A DNA stretch of 64,000 nt from Kocuria marina. GTDB lineage: Bacteria > Actinomycetota > Actinomycetes > Actinomycetales > Micrococcaceae. The notes under the pieces were generated by a model. It did no database searches, was not told the origin of the DNA, and saw only the letters and a program-made list of their open reading frames with translations. Position 1 is the stretch's first letter. Each line of letters begins with the position of its first letter. The DNA lies in assembly GCA_014652975.1 (NCBI GenBank), contig BMZV01000002.1, positions 62,001-126,000 on the forward strand, written 5' to 3'. Below are positions 35,229 to 44,603 of this stretch, piece by piece. A program made the translations under genes and the position numbers.

Positions 35229-36358
35229 CAACCACGCACGACATCGACCACCAGCAAAAGCGGGCCGGATCCGCCCGCGTGGTGCTCGCCGGTGGCGGCA
35301 CCGCGGGGCACATCAGCCCCCTGCTGGCCATCGCCGACGCCGTGCAGCAGTTGCGCGCGGACGCCACGGTGTGCGCCGTGGGCACTGCCTCCGGCATGGA
35401 GACGCGGCTCGTCCCGCAGGCCGGTGTACCCCTCGAACTGATCGACCGCGTGCCCCTGCCCCGCAAGCCGTCCCTGGACCTCGCGCGCCTGCCGCGTCGG
35501 CTGTCCGCCGCGGTGCGCCAGGCCGGCCGGATCTTGGACGCGCAACAGGCCACGGTGGTCGTGGGCGTGGGCGGGTACGTGTGCACGCCCGTGTACCTCG
35601 CGGCCGCGAGGCGTCGGATCCCCGTGGTGATCCACGAGGCCAACGCCAAGCCCGGGATGGCGAACCGGGTGGGCGCCCGGTTCGCGTCCGTCGTGGCGAC
35701 CGCCTTCCCGGACACCCCGCTGCGTGGTGCGCGCACCGTGGGCATGCCCATGAGGCGTGAGATCGCCACGTTGGACCGGACCGCGGAACGCGCGCAGGCC
35801 CGCGCGGCGCTTGGGCTGGACCCGGACCTGCCCACCGTGGTGGTCACGGGTGGTTCCTCCGGTGCCCAGTCCCTGAACCGGACCGTGGCCGCGATTGCGG
35901 GGGAGGTCGCGCGGCACGGGTACCAGCTGCTGCACGTGACGGGGCGCGCCAAGGAAGTGCGCACCCCGGACGGCGAGCTGCTGCGCGCGCCGAACTACGT
36001 CCAGACCGAGTACGTGGACGGGATGGAGAAGGTCTACGCGGCCGCGGACCTGCTCGTGGCCCGCGCAGGCGCGGCCACGGTGTGCGAGGTCGCCGCCGTG
36101 GGTCTGCCCGCCGTTTTCGTGCCCCTGCCCATCGGTAACGGTGAGCAGGCACTCAATGCCCGCTCCATCGTAGCCGCGGGTGGTGCCGAGATCGTGCGGG
36201 ACGCCGAGTTCACCGCCGCGTTCTACCGCGAGACCGTGGTCCCGCTCGTGACCGACGCTCCCCGGCTCGATCGCATGGCCCAGGCCTCCGCTGCCCACGG
36301 TGTCCGCGACGCCGCGCAGGTGATGGCCCGGCTCACCCTCGACCACGCCCGCCGCTGA
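35225..36358 (+). CDS. murG: UDP-GlcNAc:lipid I GlcNAc transferase
   Basis: GT28 glycosyltransferase of 377 residues that converts lipid I to lipid II on the inner membrane face. N-terminal [10 protein letters not shown] (about 22-31), [28 protein letters not shown], the second-domain [12 protein letters not shown] and the UDP-GlcNAc-binding [24 protein letters not shown] region are intact. The ATG at 35225 overlaps the ftsW stop. It adds about 15 residues to the usual N-terminus. Confidence 0.96.
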   Translation: MTTTHDIDHQQKRAGSARVVLAGGGTAGHISPLLAIADAVQQLRADATVCAVGTASGMETRLVPQAGVPLELIDRVPLPRKPSLDLARLPRRLSAAVRQAGRILDAQQATVVVGVGGYVCTPVYLAAARRRIPVVIHEANAKPGMANRVGARFASVVATAFPDTPLRGARTVGMPMRREIATLDRTAERAQARAALGLDPDLPTVVVTGGSSGAQSLNRTVAAIAGEVARHGYQLLHVTGRAKEVRTPDGELLRAPNYVQTEYVDGMEKVYAAADLLVARAGAATVCEVAAVGLPAVFVPLPIGNGEQALNARSIVAAGGAEIVRDAEFTAAFYRETVVPLVTDAPRLDRMAQASAAHGVRDAAQVMARLTLDHARR

Positions 36359-36391
36359 AAACCTTCCCCCCCCATGTCCCCAGGAGAACCA

Positions 36392-37798
36392 GTGAACACC
36401 CAGCAACCCCTCGATCCCCACGGCCTGGGCCGCGTGCACTTCATCGGCATGGGCGGGGCGGGCATGTCCGCGGTCGCGCGGTTGCTGCTCGCGCGCGGTG
36501 TGGCGGTGAGCGGTTCGGACGCGAAGGACTCGGCCGGGTTGCGGCAGCTCGAGGCGCTGGGAGCCACGGTGTTCGTGGGGCAGTCCGCGGCCAACGTGGC
36601 CGACGCCGCCACGGTGGTCGTCTCCACGGCAATTAAGGAGACGAACCTGGAACTGGCCGCCGCACGTGCCGCGGGTGCGCGGATCCTGCACCGCTCGCAG
36701 GCACTCGCTGCGGCGATGCACGGCAGGAACGTGATCGCGGTCGCGGGGACGCACGGGAAGACGACCACGAGTTCGATGGCCGCCGTGGCCCTGCAGGCGG
36801 CCGGCATGGACCCGTCCTGGGCCGTGGGCGCCCACGTCCCGGATCTCGGCGCCAATGCGGGCTTCGGTTCCGGCGACTGGTTCGTGGCTGAGGCCGACGA
36901 GTCGGACGGCTCCTTCCTGACCTACCACCCGCGGATCGCAATCATCACCAACGTGGAACCGGACCACCTGGACCACTACGGCAGCGCCCAGGCGTTCTAC
37001 GCCGCCTTCGACGAGTTCTGCGACACGATCCGCCCCGGTGGGACCCTCGTGGCGTGCGCGGACGATCCGGGCTCGGAGCAACTCGCGCGGCGTCGTCGGG
37101 ACCGCGGGGAGGCCGCGCTCACGTACGGGCAGAACCCGGCCGCGGACGTCGTCGTCTCGGACGCCACGCCGCACGGCACGGGCTCGTCCTGCACGCTCAC
37201 GTTCGACCGCGACGGCGCCCGGCGCACCGTGGCGCTCACGCTCGCCGTTCCCGGAGCGCACAACGTGGCCGACGCCGCGGCGGCGTTCACCGCGGGCCTT
37301 GCCGCGGGCGCGGACCCGGACCTGCTCGCCGAGGGCCTGGGCTCGTTCCACGGTTCGTCACGGCGCTTCGACCCCAAGGGCGAGGACGGCGGGGTGCGGG
37401 TCTTCGACGACTACGCTCACCACCCCACGGAGGTCGCCGCCGCGCTCACGGCCGCGCGCGACGTCGCCCAGGGTCACCGCGTGCTCGCCGTGTTCCAACC
37501 CCACCTGTACTCGCGCACCCGGGAGTTCGCGGAGGCGTTCTGCCGCGCCCTCGAGATCGCGGACCTCGCGTGCGTCACGGACGTCTTCGGCGCGCGCGAG
37601 GAACCCCAGCCGGGGATCACCGGCGCCGCGATCACCGGACACGCCTCCGACGACCGGGTGGTCTCCACCCCGAGCGCCGAGGAGGCGATCGAGACCGTGG
37701 TGGCCCGCGCGCGTCCCGGGGACGTGATCATGACGATCGGCGCCGGTGACGTGACCGCTCTCGGGCCGCGGATCCTCTCCGCGTTGGCGCAGCGCTGA
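36392..37798 (+). CDS. murC: UDP-MurNAc:L-alanine ligase
   Basis: First Mur ligase of the stem-peptide pathway, 468 residues. HFIGMGGAGMSAVA (about 15-28) is the uridine-binding glycine motif, GTHGKTTTSSM the ATP loop, EADESDGSFL and NVEPDHLDHYG the metal region, and DDYAHHPTEVAA the C-terminal signature. GTG 36392 with AGGAG six bases upstream is preferred to ATG 36374. The stop overlaps the ftsQ start (TGATG). Confidence 0.95.
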   Translation: MNTQQPLDPHGLGRVHFIGMGGAGMSAVARLLLARGVAVSGSDAKDSAGLRQLEALGATVFVGQSAANVADAATVVVSTAIKETNLELAAARAAGARILHRSQALAAAMHGRNVIAVAGTHGKTTTSSMAAVALQAAGMDPSWAVGAHVPDLGANAGFGSGDWFVAEADESDGSFLTYHPRIAIITNVEPDHLDHYGSAQAFYAAFDEFCDTIRPGGTLVACADDPGSEQLARRRRDRGEAALTYGQNPAADVVVSDATPHGTGSSCTLTFDRDGARRTVALTLAVPGAHNVADAAAAFTAGLAAGADPDLLAEGLGSFHGSSRRFDPKGEDGGVRVFDDYAHHPTEVAAALTAARDVAQGHRVLAVFQPHLYSRTREFAEAFCRALEIADLACVTDVFGAREEPQPGITGAAITGHASDDRVVSTPSAEEAIETVVARARPGDVIMTIGAGDVTALGPRILSALAQR

Positions 37799-39048
37799 TG
37801 GCACGCTCCGTCCCTCCGCACCAGCCCCGTGTGGGCGGCGCTCCGTTCGACGCGGACGACGCCGCCGCGCGCGACACCGTCGATCCGTCCGGTGCCGAGC
37901 CTGACACCGGGGCCGCCGACCCGTCCGGAACCGCCGACACGTCCGGCATCTCTGACATCTCCGGGACCGGGACGGACGCCTCGACCCCGTGGGACGCGGA
38001 CCTCCCGTTCCCGACGTCGGGTCCCACCGGAATGGGGTCGTCGGTCGTGGGTCGGGGATCGCGGGGACGCACGCCCGGTGCGTCCTCGGGTGGGTCGAGG
38101 TCCGCGCGCGGCCGCGGCAGCGCGCCCGAGGACGCGATGGGCGTCGCCCCGGACGAACAGACCCCCGTCCGCGTGCACGGCGGTGCCAAGGTCACGCGTG
38201 TGGCCACGGACGAACTCGAGGCCGTGCCGAGTGCCGGGGGACGGTTCTCGACGTGGCGGGCCCAGCGCCGGGCGGCGCGTGCCGCCGAGGACGCGCCCGA
38301 GGACACCGCCGCCGAGGCCGACGACGACTCCACGACCGTCGTGCCGTTCCCGCCGAGCCAGCACCGGCGCACCCGGCGCCGCCGTCTGCTCGCACTACTG
38401 CTGAGCCTCGTGGTGCTCGCGGCGCTGGCGCTCGTGGTCTTCTTCTCGCCGTTGTTCGCGACCCGCACGATCGACGTGCAGGGTGCGACCCTCACGGACC
38501 CCCGCACGGTGGAGCAGGCCCTGGCCGGGTACGAGGGAGTCCCCATGCCCCGGATCTCCAAGCAGGAGATCATGGACTCGGTCGGTGACGTCCCCCAGGT
38601 GAAGTCCGTGGACGTGGTGCTGCGGCCCCCGCACACCATCACGGTGCACCTGCACGAACGCGTGGGCGTGGCCGTGGTCGAGGACGGGTCCGACCTGGTG
38701 CTCGTGGACTCGGAGGGCAAGTCCCTCAGCACCGTGCCCCGTGCCCAGCGCCCTGACGTGCCCCTCGTGGCCGGTGGCCGGGGCGTGTTGAGCACCCAGA
38801 AGTTCACCGACATCTCCGAGGTCCTGGCCGCCCTGCCGGCGGACGTGCTGTCCCGTTTGGACGCGGCCGACGCCCCGTCCGGCTCGGCCGTGGAGCTCAC
38901 TCTCAAGGACGGCAAGAAGGTCCTATGGGGGGATGCGGGGGAGAGCGAACTGAAGTCGCAGGTCGTGGCCGCCCTGGTGAACTCGGACGCCTCGAAGGAC
39001 GCCTCGCTCATCGACGTCTCCGCACCGTTGCACCCCGTGGTCCGGTGA
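37798..39048 (+). CDS. ftsQ: Division protein FtsQ (POTRA domain)
   Basis: A single-pass divisome scaffold of 416 residues. The cytosolic N-terminus is unusually long (about 195 residues), low in complexity and rich in Asp, Ser, Pro, Gly and Arg. One helix (about 196-218, RRRLLALLLSLVVLAALALV) precedes a POTRA domain (about 222-290: TRTIDVQGATLTDPRTVEQAL, listed here as TRTIDVQG plus DPRTVEQAL) and the beta domain (LVLVDSEGKSLSTV). It starts on the last base of murC. The extracytoplasmic part is typical; the size comes from the N-terminal extension. Confidence 0.92.
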   Translation: MARSVPPHQPRVGGAPFDADDAAARDTVDPSGAEPDTGAADPSGTADTSGISDISGTGTDASTPWDADLPFPTSGPTGMGSSVVGRGSRGRTPGASSGGSRSARGRGSAPEDAMGVAPDEQTPVRVHGGAKVTRVATDELEAVPSAGGRFSTWRAQRRAARAAEDAPEDTAAEADDDSTTVVPFPPSQHRRTRRRRLLALLLSLVVLAALALVVFFSPLFATRTIDVQGATLTDPRTVEQALAGYEGVPMPRISKQEIMDSVGDVPQVKSVDVVLRPPHTITVHLHERVGVAVVEDGSDLVLVDSEGKSLSTVPRAQRPDVPLVAGGRGVLSTQKFTDISEVLAALPADVLSRLDAADAPSGSAVELTLKDGKKVLWGDAGESELKSQVVAALVNSDASKDASLIDVSAPLHPVVR

Positions 39049-39292
39049 GAATCCAGCGCATTTTCTCAACCCATGCCTGAGACTTTAAAGTTGGGCGCGA
39101 CCAGGGGATGTATGGCAAACTCCGGTAACACGTGGGAGCATGATACGGAGAACAGAGCGGGGTTGTTATCCTTACCCTGATCAGGATATTGCACCCGCGG
39201 GTGCCAATATCCCGGGAGTTTCACCTCAGGGTTGAAACTTTACCCCAACCGAACATCCCACGTTCCCGCAAGCCCACGCGAGTTAGGTGCAT
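39049..39292 (+). promoter_or_regulatory. ftsZ leader with a series of palindromes
   Basis: A 244-base, locally AT-richer gap. It holds ACTTTAAAGT (about 39082), the perfect palindrome CCTGATCAGG (39176-39185), a long dyad with arms ATATTG and CAATAT around CACCCGCGGGTG (39186-39210) and a stem GTTTCA/TGAAAC (39218-39238). TTGTTA (39163-39168) and GATATT (39185-39190) form a weak promoter candidate overlapping the dyads. Together these look like regulator sites or leader structures controlling ftsZ independently of the upstream genes. Confidence 0.5.
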
Positions 39293-40537
39293 ATGGACTC
39301 CTCAACCCCCCAGAACTACTTGGCCGTCATCAAAGTGGTCGGCATCGGCGGCGGCGGTGTCAACGCCGTCAACCGCATGATCGAAGAAGGTCTGCGTGGC
39401 GTCGAGTTCATTGCCATCAACACGGACGCCCAGGCACTGTTGATGTCGGACGCGGACGTCAAGCTGGACGTTGGCCGCGAACTGACCCGCGGTCTTGGCG
39501 CCGGCGCCAACCCGGACGTGGGACGCCAGGCCGCCGAGGACCACGAGGAGGAGATCCAGGAGGTCCTCAAGGGCGCGGACATGGTCTTCGTGACCGCCGG
39601 CGAGGGTGGCGGAACCGGTACCGGTGGCGCGCCCGTCGTGGCCCGCATCGCCCGCTCGCTCGGCGCGCTGACCATCGGTGTGGTCACCCGCCCATTCACC
39701 TTCGAGGGTCGGCGCCGGTCCAACCAGGCCGAGAACGGCATCGAGACCCTGCGGGACGAGGTGGACACGCTCATCGTGATCCCCAACGACCGCCTGCTGT
39801 CCATCTCGGACCGCAACGTGTCCATGCTGGACGCCTTCAAGTCCGCGGACCAGGTACTGCTGTCCGGTGTCTCCGGCATCACTGACCTGATCACCACCCC
39901 GGGCCTGATCAACCTGGACTTCGCGGACGTCAAGTCCGTGATGCAGGGTGCCGGTTCGGCGCTCATGGGCATCGGCTCCGCCCAGGGCGAGGACCGTGCC
40001 GTGAAGGCCGCGGAGCTCGCGATCGCGTCCCCGCTGCTCGAGGCCTCGATTGACGGTGCCCACGGTGTGCTGCTGTCCATCCAGGGTGGTTCAGACCTCG
40101 GTCTGTTCGAGATCAACGAGGCCGCGCGCCTCGTGCAGGAGGTCGCCCACCCGGAGGCCAACATCATCTTCGGTGCCGTGATCGACGACGCCCTGGGGGA
40201 CCAGGCCCGCGTGACGGTCATCGCCGCCGGGTTCGACTCGGTCTCGCAGGAGACCAACGCCAACAACTCCTCGCCCGCGCAGCGCCAGGCGGAGAACACC
40301 CGCGCGGCCTTCGGCGGGGACGCGACCCGGCCCTCGGGTCTGGGTCGTTCCCCGCAGCGCGGCGGCTCGTCCTACGGCGCTCCCGCCGGGGGCTTCGGGT
40401 CCCGGCAGAACCAGGACGACGACATCCCCGACGACGCGGGCTTCGACGTCGACCTGCCCGCGGAGTCGGACGCGCCGTCGTCCTCGAACACCTCCGGGCG
40501 CAAGGACTCCCTGGATTTCCCGGACTTCCTGAAGTGA
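39293..40537 (+). CDS. ftsZ: Cell division GTPase FtsZ
   Basis: Tubulin homologue of 414 residues that forms the Z ring. [12 protein letters not shown] (about 19-30), the tubulin signature [12 protein letters not shown] (about 103-114), RRRSNQAE, the T7 loop [11 protein letters not shown] and a C-terminal conserved peptide [10 protein letters not shown] are all present. The last binds membrane tethers; with no ftsA in the cluster, SepF (encoded 1.8 kb downstream) is the probable anchor. ATG 39293 is preferred over GTG 39287, 6 bases upstream. The linker (about 320-400) is Gly/Ser/Arg-rich. Confidence 0.97.
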   Translation: MDSSTPQNYLAVIKVVGIGGGGVNAVNRMIEEGLRGVEFIAINTDAQALLMSDADVKLDVGRELTRGLGAGANPDVGRQAAEDHEEEIQEVLKGADMVFVTAGEGGGTGTGGAPVVARIARSLGALTIGVVTRPFTFEGRRRSNQAENGIETLRDEVDTLIVIPNDRLLSISDRNVSMLDAFKSADQVLLSGVSGITDLITTPGLINLDFADVKSVMQGAGSALMGIGSAQGEDRAVKAAELAIASPLLEASIDGAHGVLLSIQGGSDLGLFEINEAARLVQEVAHPEANIIFGAVIDDALGDQARVTVIAAGFDSVSQETNANNSSPAQRQAENTRAAFGGDATRPSGLGRSPQRGGSSYGAPAGGFGSRQNQDDDIPDDAGFDVDLPAESDAPSSSNTSGRKDSLDFPDFLK

Positions 40538-40657
40538 GTCCGGCGGTGCGCGTCGCGCGCACCGTTCCGGGGGACTGACACCGGGTCCGGTGGCCGCGGG
40601 CACGCGGTACCGAGGCGCCCGAGCACCCCACGGCACGAACGGCCCACGGATGCACGA

Positions 40658-40688
40658 CGGGGTGGTCACCGCTGAGGTGACCACCCCG
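40658..40688 (+). terminator. Hairpin in the ftsZ-pgeF gap
   Basis: A perfect 13-bp stem (CGGGGTGGTCACC and its complement) with a 5-base loop, in the 200-base gap after ftsZ. No U-run follows, so it may be a partial terminator or an mRNA stabiliser at the end of the ftsZ transcript. Confidence 0.6.
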
Positions 40689-40737
40689 CCGACGTTCCCG
40701 CGCCCATCGCGAGGCGCGGCACTGGAAGGAGAGCGGC

Positions 40738-41472
40738 ATGTGGTTCCGCAGCGAGCACCACGGCGTGGGGATCGCGTTCACGGATGCGACCGAGGGCAAC
40801 CTGGCCACGCACACTGGCGACGATCCCGCGGTGGTGCGGCAGCGGCGTCGTACGGTGGAGCGCGAGCTGGGCACCGGGGCGCGCGGCGTGCGGTTCGTAC
40901 ACCAGGTGCACGGCACCACCGTGCACGACGCCACGGGCACCGACGCCCCCGAACAGGCCCCCGAGGCGGACGCGGCCGTGAGCACGGACGGCACGCCCCT
41001 GGGGATCCTCACGGCGGACTGCCTTCCCGTGGTCTTCGTGGGCCGCACGGACGACGACGCCGCGGCGCCGGTCCTCGCGGTGGCCCACGCGGGCCGCAAG
41101 GGTCTGCTGGACGGGGTCCTGCAGCACACCGTCGGCGCGCTCGAGGACCGCGGTGCCACCGGGATCACCGCGTGGATCGGCCCCGCGGTGTGCGGGGACT
41201 GCTACGAGGTACCCGCGGAGATGGCCGAGGCGGCCGAGGCCGCGCTGCCCGGAATCGCGACCACCACGGCGTGGGGCACCCCCGGCCTGGACCTGCCGAG
41301 TGCCGCGGACGCGCTGCTGCGTGAGCGGGGCGTGAGCGTCGCGACCGCAGGCACGGATCGCAAGGCCTGGTGCACGCTCGAGCACCGCGCGCTGTACTCG
41401 TACCGCCGGGACACCACACCGCAACGACTGGCCGGGCTCGTGTGGGCCCGCAACGGGAGGGGCACCGCATAA
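40738..41472 (+). CDS. pgeF: Multicopper-oxidase-like laccase-domain protein (PgeF/YlmD)
   Basis: A 244-residue protein of the YfiH/YlmD family, usually found just after ftsZ in Gram-positive bacteria. Members have been reported as purine nucleoside phosphorylase/adenosine deaminase and as a cell-wall precursor editing factor. Zinc ligands are in FVHQVHGTT, TADCLPVVF and VAHAGRKGLLDGV, followed by GPAVCGDCYEVP. ATG 40738 follows GGAAGGAGAG. Its stop overlaps the next start (TAATG), so it is coupled to yggS. Confidence 0.9.
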   Translation: MWFRSEHHGVGIAFTDATEGNLATHTGDDPAVVRQRRRTVERELGTGARGVRFVHQVHGTTVHDATGTDAPEQAPEADAAVSTDGTPLGILTADCLPVVFVGRTDDDAAAPVLAVAHAGRKGLLDGVLQHTVGALEDRGATGITAWIGPAVCGDCYEVPAEMAEAAEAALPGIATTTAWGTPGLDLPSAADALLRERGVSVATAGTDRKAWCTLEHRALYSYRRDTTPQRLAGLVWARNGRGTA

Positions 41473-42284
41473 TGGACACCACTGATCCGCAGGACGCGGG
41501 TCGCACCGCGGAACTCGCGCAGCGGTTGTCCGCGGTGCGCCAACGGATCCTGCGCGCGGCCGAGGACCGCGCGCCCGAGCGCGCCCGCGGGGGCGAGCTG
41601 CCTTCGCTCGTGGTCGTGACCAAGTTCTTCCCCGCCCAGGACGTCCTGCGCCTGCGGGAACTGGGCGTGCGTGCGGTGGGGGAGAACAAGGACCAGGAGG
41701 CCGGGCCCAAGGCCGCGGAGGTCGCTGAGACCCTCGCCCGACAGGAGCCTCCCGTGAGCCCTCCCGCGTGGCACTTCGTGGGGCAGTTGCAGTCCAACAA
41801 GGCCAAGCACGTGGTCAAGTACGCGTCCTGGGTGCATTCCGTGGACCGACCTTCGCTCGTCACCGCGCTCGGCAAGGCGGTGCGTTCGCACCGCGACGCG
41901 GCCCTCGCGGGGGACGCGCGGCCCGCCCCGTGCGACGACGCCGATCTGCCGTGTCTCGTGCAGGTCAACCTGGACCCGGCTGCCGAGCCGGACGGTCACC
42001 GCGGGGGAGCGCACCCGGACACCGTCCTGGAGCTCGCGCGGGCGCTCGCGGGGACCGAGGGGTTGCGCGTGGGCGGTGTGATGGCGGTGGCCCCGTTGGG
42101 CGCCGAGCCGCGGGAGGCCTTCGAGACACTGTGGCGTCTCTCCCAGGAAATGCAGCGGGAATTCCCGGACGCGCGGGCGATCTCCGCAGGCATGAGCGCA
42201 GACCTCGAAGCAGCCGTGGCCGCGGGGGCCACGCACGTGCGGATCGGTTCGGATGTTCTCGGGCCGCGGCCCGCCGTGCGGTAG
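41472..42284 (+). CDS. PLP homeostasis protein, YggS/YlmE/PLPBP family
   Basis: A single-domain fold-type III PLP-binding protein of 270 residues. The PLP lysine is in LVVVTKFFPAQDVL (about Lys54), with GENKDQEAGPKA, WHFVGQLQSNKAKHVVKY and SAGMSADLEAAVAAG-THVRIGSDVLG as family signatures. It has no known catalytic reaction and controls the PLP pool. It is about 40 residues longer than E. coli YggS, with inserts around 95-105 and 145-180. The start overlaps the pgeF stop; sepF follows after 62 bases. Confidence 0.92.
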   Translation: MDTTDPQDAGRTAELAQRLSAVRQRILRAAEDRAPERARGGELPSLVVVTKFFPAQDVLRLRELGVRAVGENKDQEAGPKAAEVAETLARQEPPVSPPAWHFVGQLQSNKAKHVVKYASWVHSVDRPSLVTALGKAVRSHRDAALAGDARPAPCDDADLPCLVQVNLDPAAEPDGHRGGAHPDTVLELARALAGTEGLRVGGVMAVAPLGAEPREAFETLWRLSQEMQREFPDARAISAGMSADLEAAVAAGATHVRIGSDVLGPRPAVR

Positions 42285-42346
42285 CGTAAGGACGGACGAC
42301 ATGCGGGCCGACCTGAGTCGGTCCGTTCTGTGATTGAGGAGAGAAT

Positions 42347-42871
42347 ATGGCCGGAGCGCTGCGTCGCACCATGGTCTATCTCGGGCTGGCCGAGAGCGAC
42401 GACGAGTACCACTCCGAAGAAACCCCCCGCCCTCGGGAGACCCCCCAGCACGCCTCGAGCGGTTCCACGACTGCGGTGAGCGAGACTGGCAGCACCTCCA
42501 TGGCCCGCCGGTCCCCCGAGTACCGAGCCCCCGTGACCCCCATCAAGCGGGCTCCCAGTTCCCGAGAGGACGACAACGAATTGCGCACCATCACCACTGT
42601 GCACCCCCGGTCGTACAACGACGCCAAATCCATCGGTGAGGCGTTCCGGAACGGCACACCGGTGATCATGAACGTCTCCGACATGGGTGAGGCCGAGGCC
42701 AAGCGTCTCGTGGACTTCGCCGCGGGGCTGGTCTTCGCCCTGCACGGGTCCATCGAACGGGTCACCGCCAAGGTGTTCCTGCTGACCCCGTCCTTCGTGG
42801 AGGTCCTCGACCAGGGCCACTCGGACGAGATCGACGAGGATACCGGTTCGGTCCAGCGGGTCGAGGGCTGA
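42347..42871 (+). CDS. sepF: Cell division protein SepF
   Basis: Membrane tether and partner of FtsZ, 174 residues. The N-terminal amphipathic helix ([16 protein letters not shown]) is followed by a disordered acidic/Pro linker (about 20-75) and the SepF core (about 80-165: [21 protein letters not shown], in parts [10 protein letters not shown] and [10 protein letters not shown], then [20 protein letters not shown] and [12 protein letters not shown]). It starts after a GAGGAGAG ribosome site; yggT follows by 2 bases. In actinobacteria lacking FtsA it is the essential Z-ring anchor. Confidence 0.95.
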   Translation: MAGALRRTMVYLGLAESDDEYHSEETPRPRETPQHASSGSTTAVSETGSTSMARRSPEYRAPVTPIKRAPSSREDDNELRTITTVHPRSYNDAKSIGEAFRNGTPVIMNVSDMGEAEAKRLVDFAAGLVFALHGSIERVTAKVFLLTPSFVEVLDQGHSDEIDEDTGSVQRVEG

Positions 42872-42873
42872 GC

Positions 42874-43170
42874 ATGGGCCTGGTGCTGTCGATCGTCTAC
42901 CTCGTGGTCCACGTGCTCTACATCGCCCTGCTGGGCCGCCTCGTGCTGGACTGGGTACAGATGTTCGCGCGCGGCTGGCGTCCCAAGGGTATGGCGCTCG
43001 TGGCGGCGTCCACGATCTACTCGTTGACCGATCCCCCTATGAAGGCGCTGCGCCGGCTCGTGCCGCCGCTGCGCTTCGGCGGGGTAGCGCTGGACCTGGG
43101 GTTCCTGATCCTGGTCTTCGCCGTCAGCATCCTGCAGGCCGTCCTGGCCGGTTTCCTGCTGCGCGGCTGA
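42874..43170 (+). CDS. YggT-family membrane protein
   Basis: A 98-residue membrane protein with two helices (about 3-27 and 68-94) separated by a loop with the family motif YSLTDPPMKALRRLVPPL. It probably shares the sepF transcript (2-base gap). YggT proteins occur in this operon position across Gram-positive bacteria and are implicated in envelope or osmotic functions; the mechanism is unknown. Confidence 0.9.
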   Translation: MGLVLSIVYLVVHVLYIALLGRLVLDWVQMFARGWRPKGMALVAASTIYSLTDPPMKALRRLVPPLRFGGVALDLGFLILVFAVSILQAVLAGFLLRG

Positions 43171-43203
43171 GCGGTCCGTGCCCCGGGCGCGGCCACGCGG
43201 CTG

Positions 43204-43209
43204 TATCCT
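43204..43209 (+). promoter_or_regulatory. Candidate -10 element of divIVA
   Basis: TATCCT, preceded by TG, lies in the 131-base gap after yggT, about 92 bases before the divIVA start. The -35 is not clear, so this is tentative. Confidence 0.3.
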
Positions 43210-43301
43210 GGGCCAGAATTCACCGCGCAACGGCGGCAGTCACCACCGGGCACGGTCACCATCCGAGCGGTTCAATTCATCTAGAGGAGTGAGGACATCT
43301 C

Positions 43302-44063
43302 ATGGCTTTGACACCCGAAGACGTCATCAACAAGCGCTTCCAACCCACCAAGTTCCGTGAGGGCTACGACCAGGACGAGGTGGACGACTTCCTCGACGAG
43401 ATCGTCGTGGAGCTGCGTCGCCTCAACCAGGAGAACGACGCCCTGCGCAAGCAGGTCGAGACCCTGGGTGGGCGCCCCGAGGAGTCCGCCGTGGAGACCT
43501 CCGCGGTCTCGCAGTCCACCGAGGACGTCCAGGAGACCACGGCGACTCCGGCCGCCTCGGTGACCGAGACCTCCGAGACGACCACGGTGTCCGAGCCCGT
43601 GCGCGTGACGGACGAGCAGTCCTCGAGCACCGCCGCGACGGTCGCTCCGAGCGCGGGCACGACGTCGTCGACCGCCGCCCAGCCTGCTGCGACGCAGAAC
43701 GTCCCGACCACCGAGTCCGCCGAGTCCGCGGCCGCGGTGCTCGCCATGGCGCAGAAGCTGCACGACGACTACGTCTCGCAGGGCCAGGCCGAGCGTGAGC
43801 GCCTGATCACCGAGGGCCGCACCCAAGCGGACCAGCTCGTGGCGGACGGCAAGCGCACCAAGGAGGAGACCCTGTCCTCGCTCGAGCGCGAGAAGGTGGA
43901 CCTCGAGGCCTCCGTGGCGCAGCTGCGCAGCTTCGAGGAGGACTACCGCGGCAACCTCAAGAGCTTCCTCAACGCCCAGCTGAACGATCTCGCCAACACC
44001 GGATCGCTCGAGCCCGCTGACGCTCCCGTCTCCGCGACCACCAAGCGCACGGGCGCCAAGTAA
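43302..44063 (+). CDS. divIVA: Polar growth/division protein DivIVA (Wag31)
   Basis: A coiled-coil protein of 253 residues that marks curved membrane and directs wall synthesis. The conserved N-terminal domain (about 1-50: LTPEDVINKRFQPTKFREGYDQ in parts LTPEDVINKRF and FREGYDQDEVDDFLDEIVVE) is followed by a Thr/Ser/Ala-rich linker (about 62-140) and a long C-terminal coiled coil (about 145-230). The linker threonines are plausible kinase sites, as in Wag31; a PASTA kinase is encoded in this window. The ribosome site GAGGAGTGAGGA precedes ATG 43302. Confidence 0.95.
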   Translation: MALTPEDVINKRFQPTKFREGYDQDEVDDFLDEIVVELRRLNQENDALRKQVETLGGRPEESAVETSAVSQSTEDVQETTATPAASVTETSETTTVSEPVRVTDEQSSSTAATVAPSAGTTSSTAAQPAATQNVPTTESAESAAAVLAMAQKLHDDYVSQGQAERERLITEGRTQADQLVADGKRTKEETLSSLEREKVDLEASVAQLRSFEEDYRGNLKSFLNAQLNDLANTGSLEPADAPVSATTKRTGAK

Positions 44064-44069
44064 GCGCCG

Positions 44070-44603
44070 GTGACGGAACATACCCCTGACGCGGCGGCGG
44101 CCCCCGGGACCTCCCGGGTGGGCCGCCGCTGCCTCGTCATCTCCCTGCTCGTGGCCGCAGCGTGGTACGCGGCGGACCAGCTAAGCAAACTGTGGGTCGT
44201 GGAGAACCTCCCGATCGGCCGGCAGTACCCCGTGATCCCCGGCCTGCTGTGGTGGGAACACATCCGCAACAGCGGCGCGGCGTTCTCCCTCGGTTCCAAC
44301 TTCACGTGGGTCTTCACGATCGTGATGGCCGTGGTAATCGTTGCGATCCTGTGGAACCTGCGCCGGGTGCGGGACCCGCTGTGGGCGCTCGCCCTGGGAC
44401 TGGTCCTGGGCGGTGCCGCGGGCAACCTCACCGACCGGTTGTTCCGGGAGCCCTCCTTCGCGCACGGACACGTGGTGGACTTCATCGCGGTGCCCCGCTT
44501 CGCGATCTTCAACGTGGCCGATTGCGGGGTGGTCGTGGGCGTGGTGCTGATCCTCGTGCTGATCATGACCAATCGCCAGATGGAGGTGCCCCGTGGCCGT
44601 TGA
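44070..44603 (+). CDS. lspA: Lipoprotein signal peptidase (signal peptidase II)
   Basis: Membrane aspartyl protease of 177 residues that cleaves lipoprotein signal peptides. Four helices are visible, with catalytic aspartates in the NLTDRLF and FNVADCGVVVG motifs and the conserved NSGAAFSL. The GTG start at 44070 is 7 bases after divIVA. It overlaps the next gene (rluD) by 11 bases in another frame. Confidence 0.95.
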   Translation: MTEHTPDAAAAPGTSRVGRRCLVISLLVAAAWYAADQLSKLWVVENLPIGRQYPVIPGLLWWEHIRNSGAAFSLGSNFTWVFTIVMAVVIVAILWNLRRVRDPLWALALGLVLGGAAGNLTDRLFREPSFAHGHVVDFIAVPRFAIFNVADCGVVVGVVLILVLIMTNRQMEVPRGR

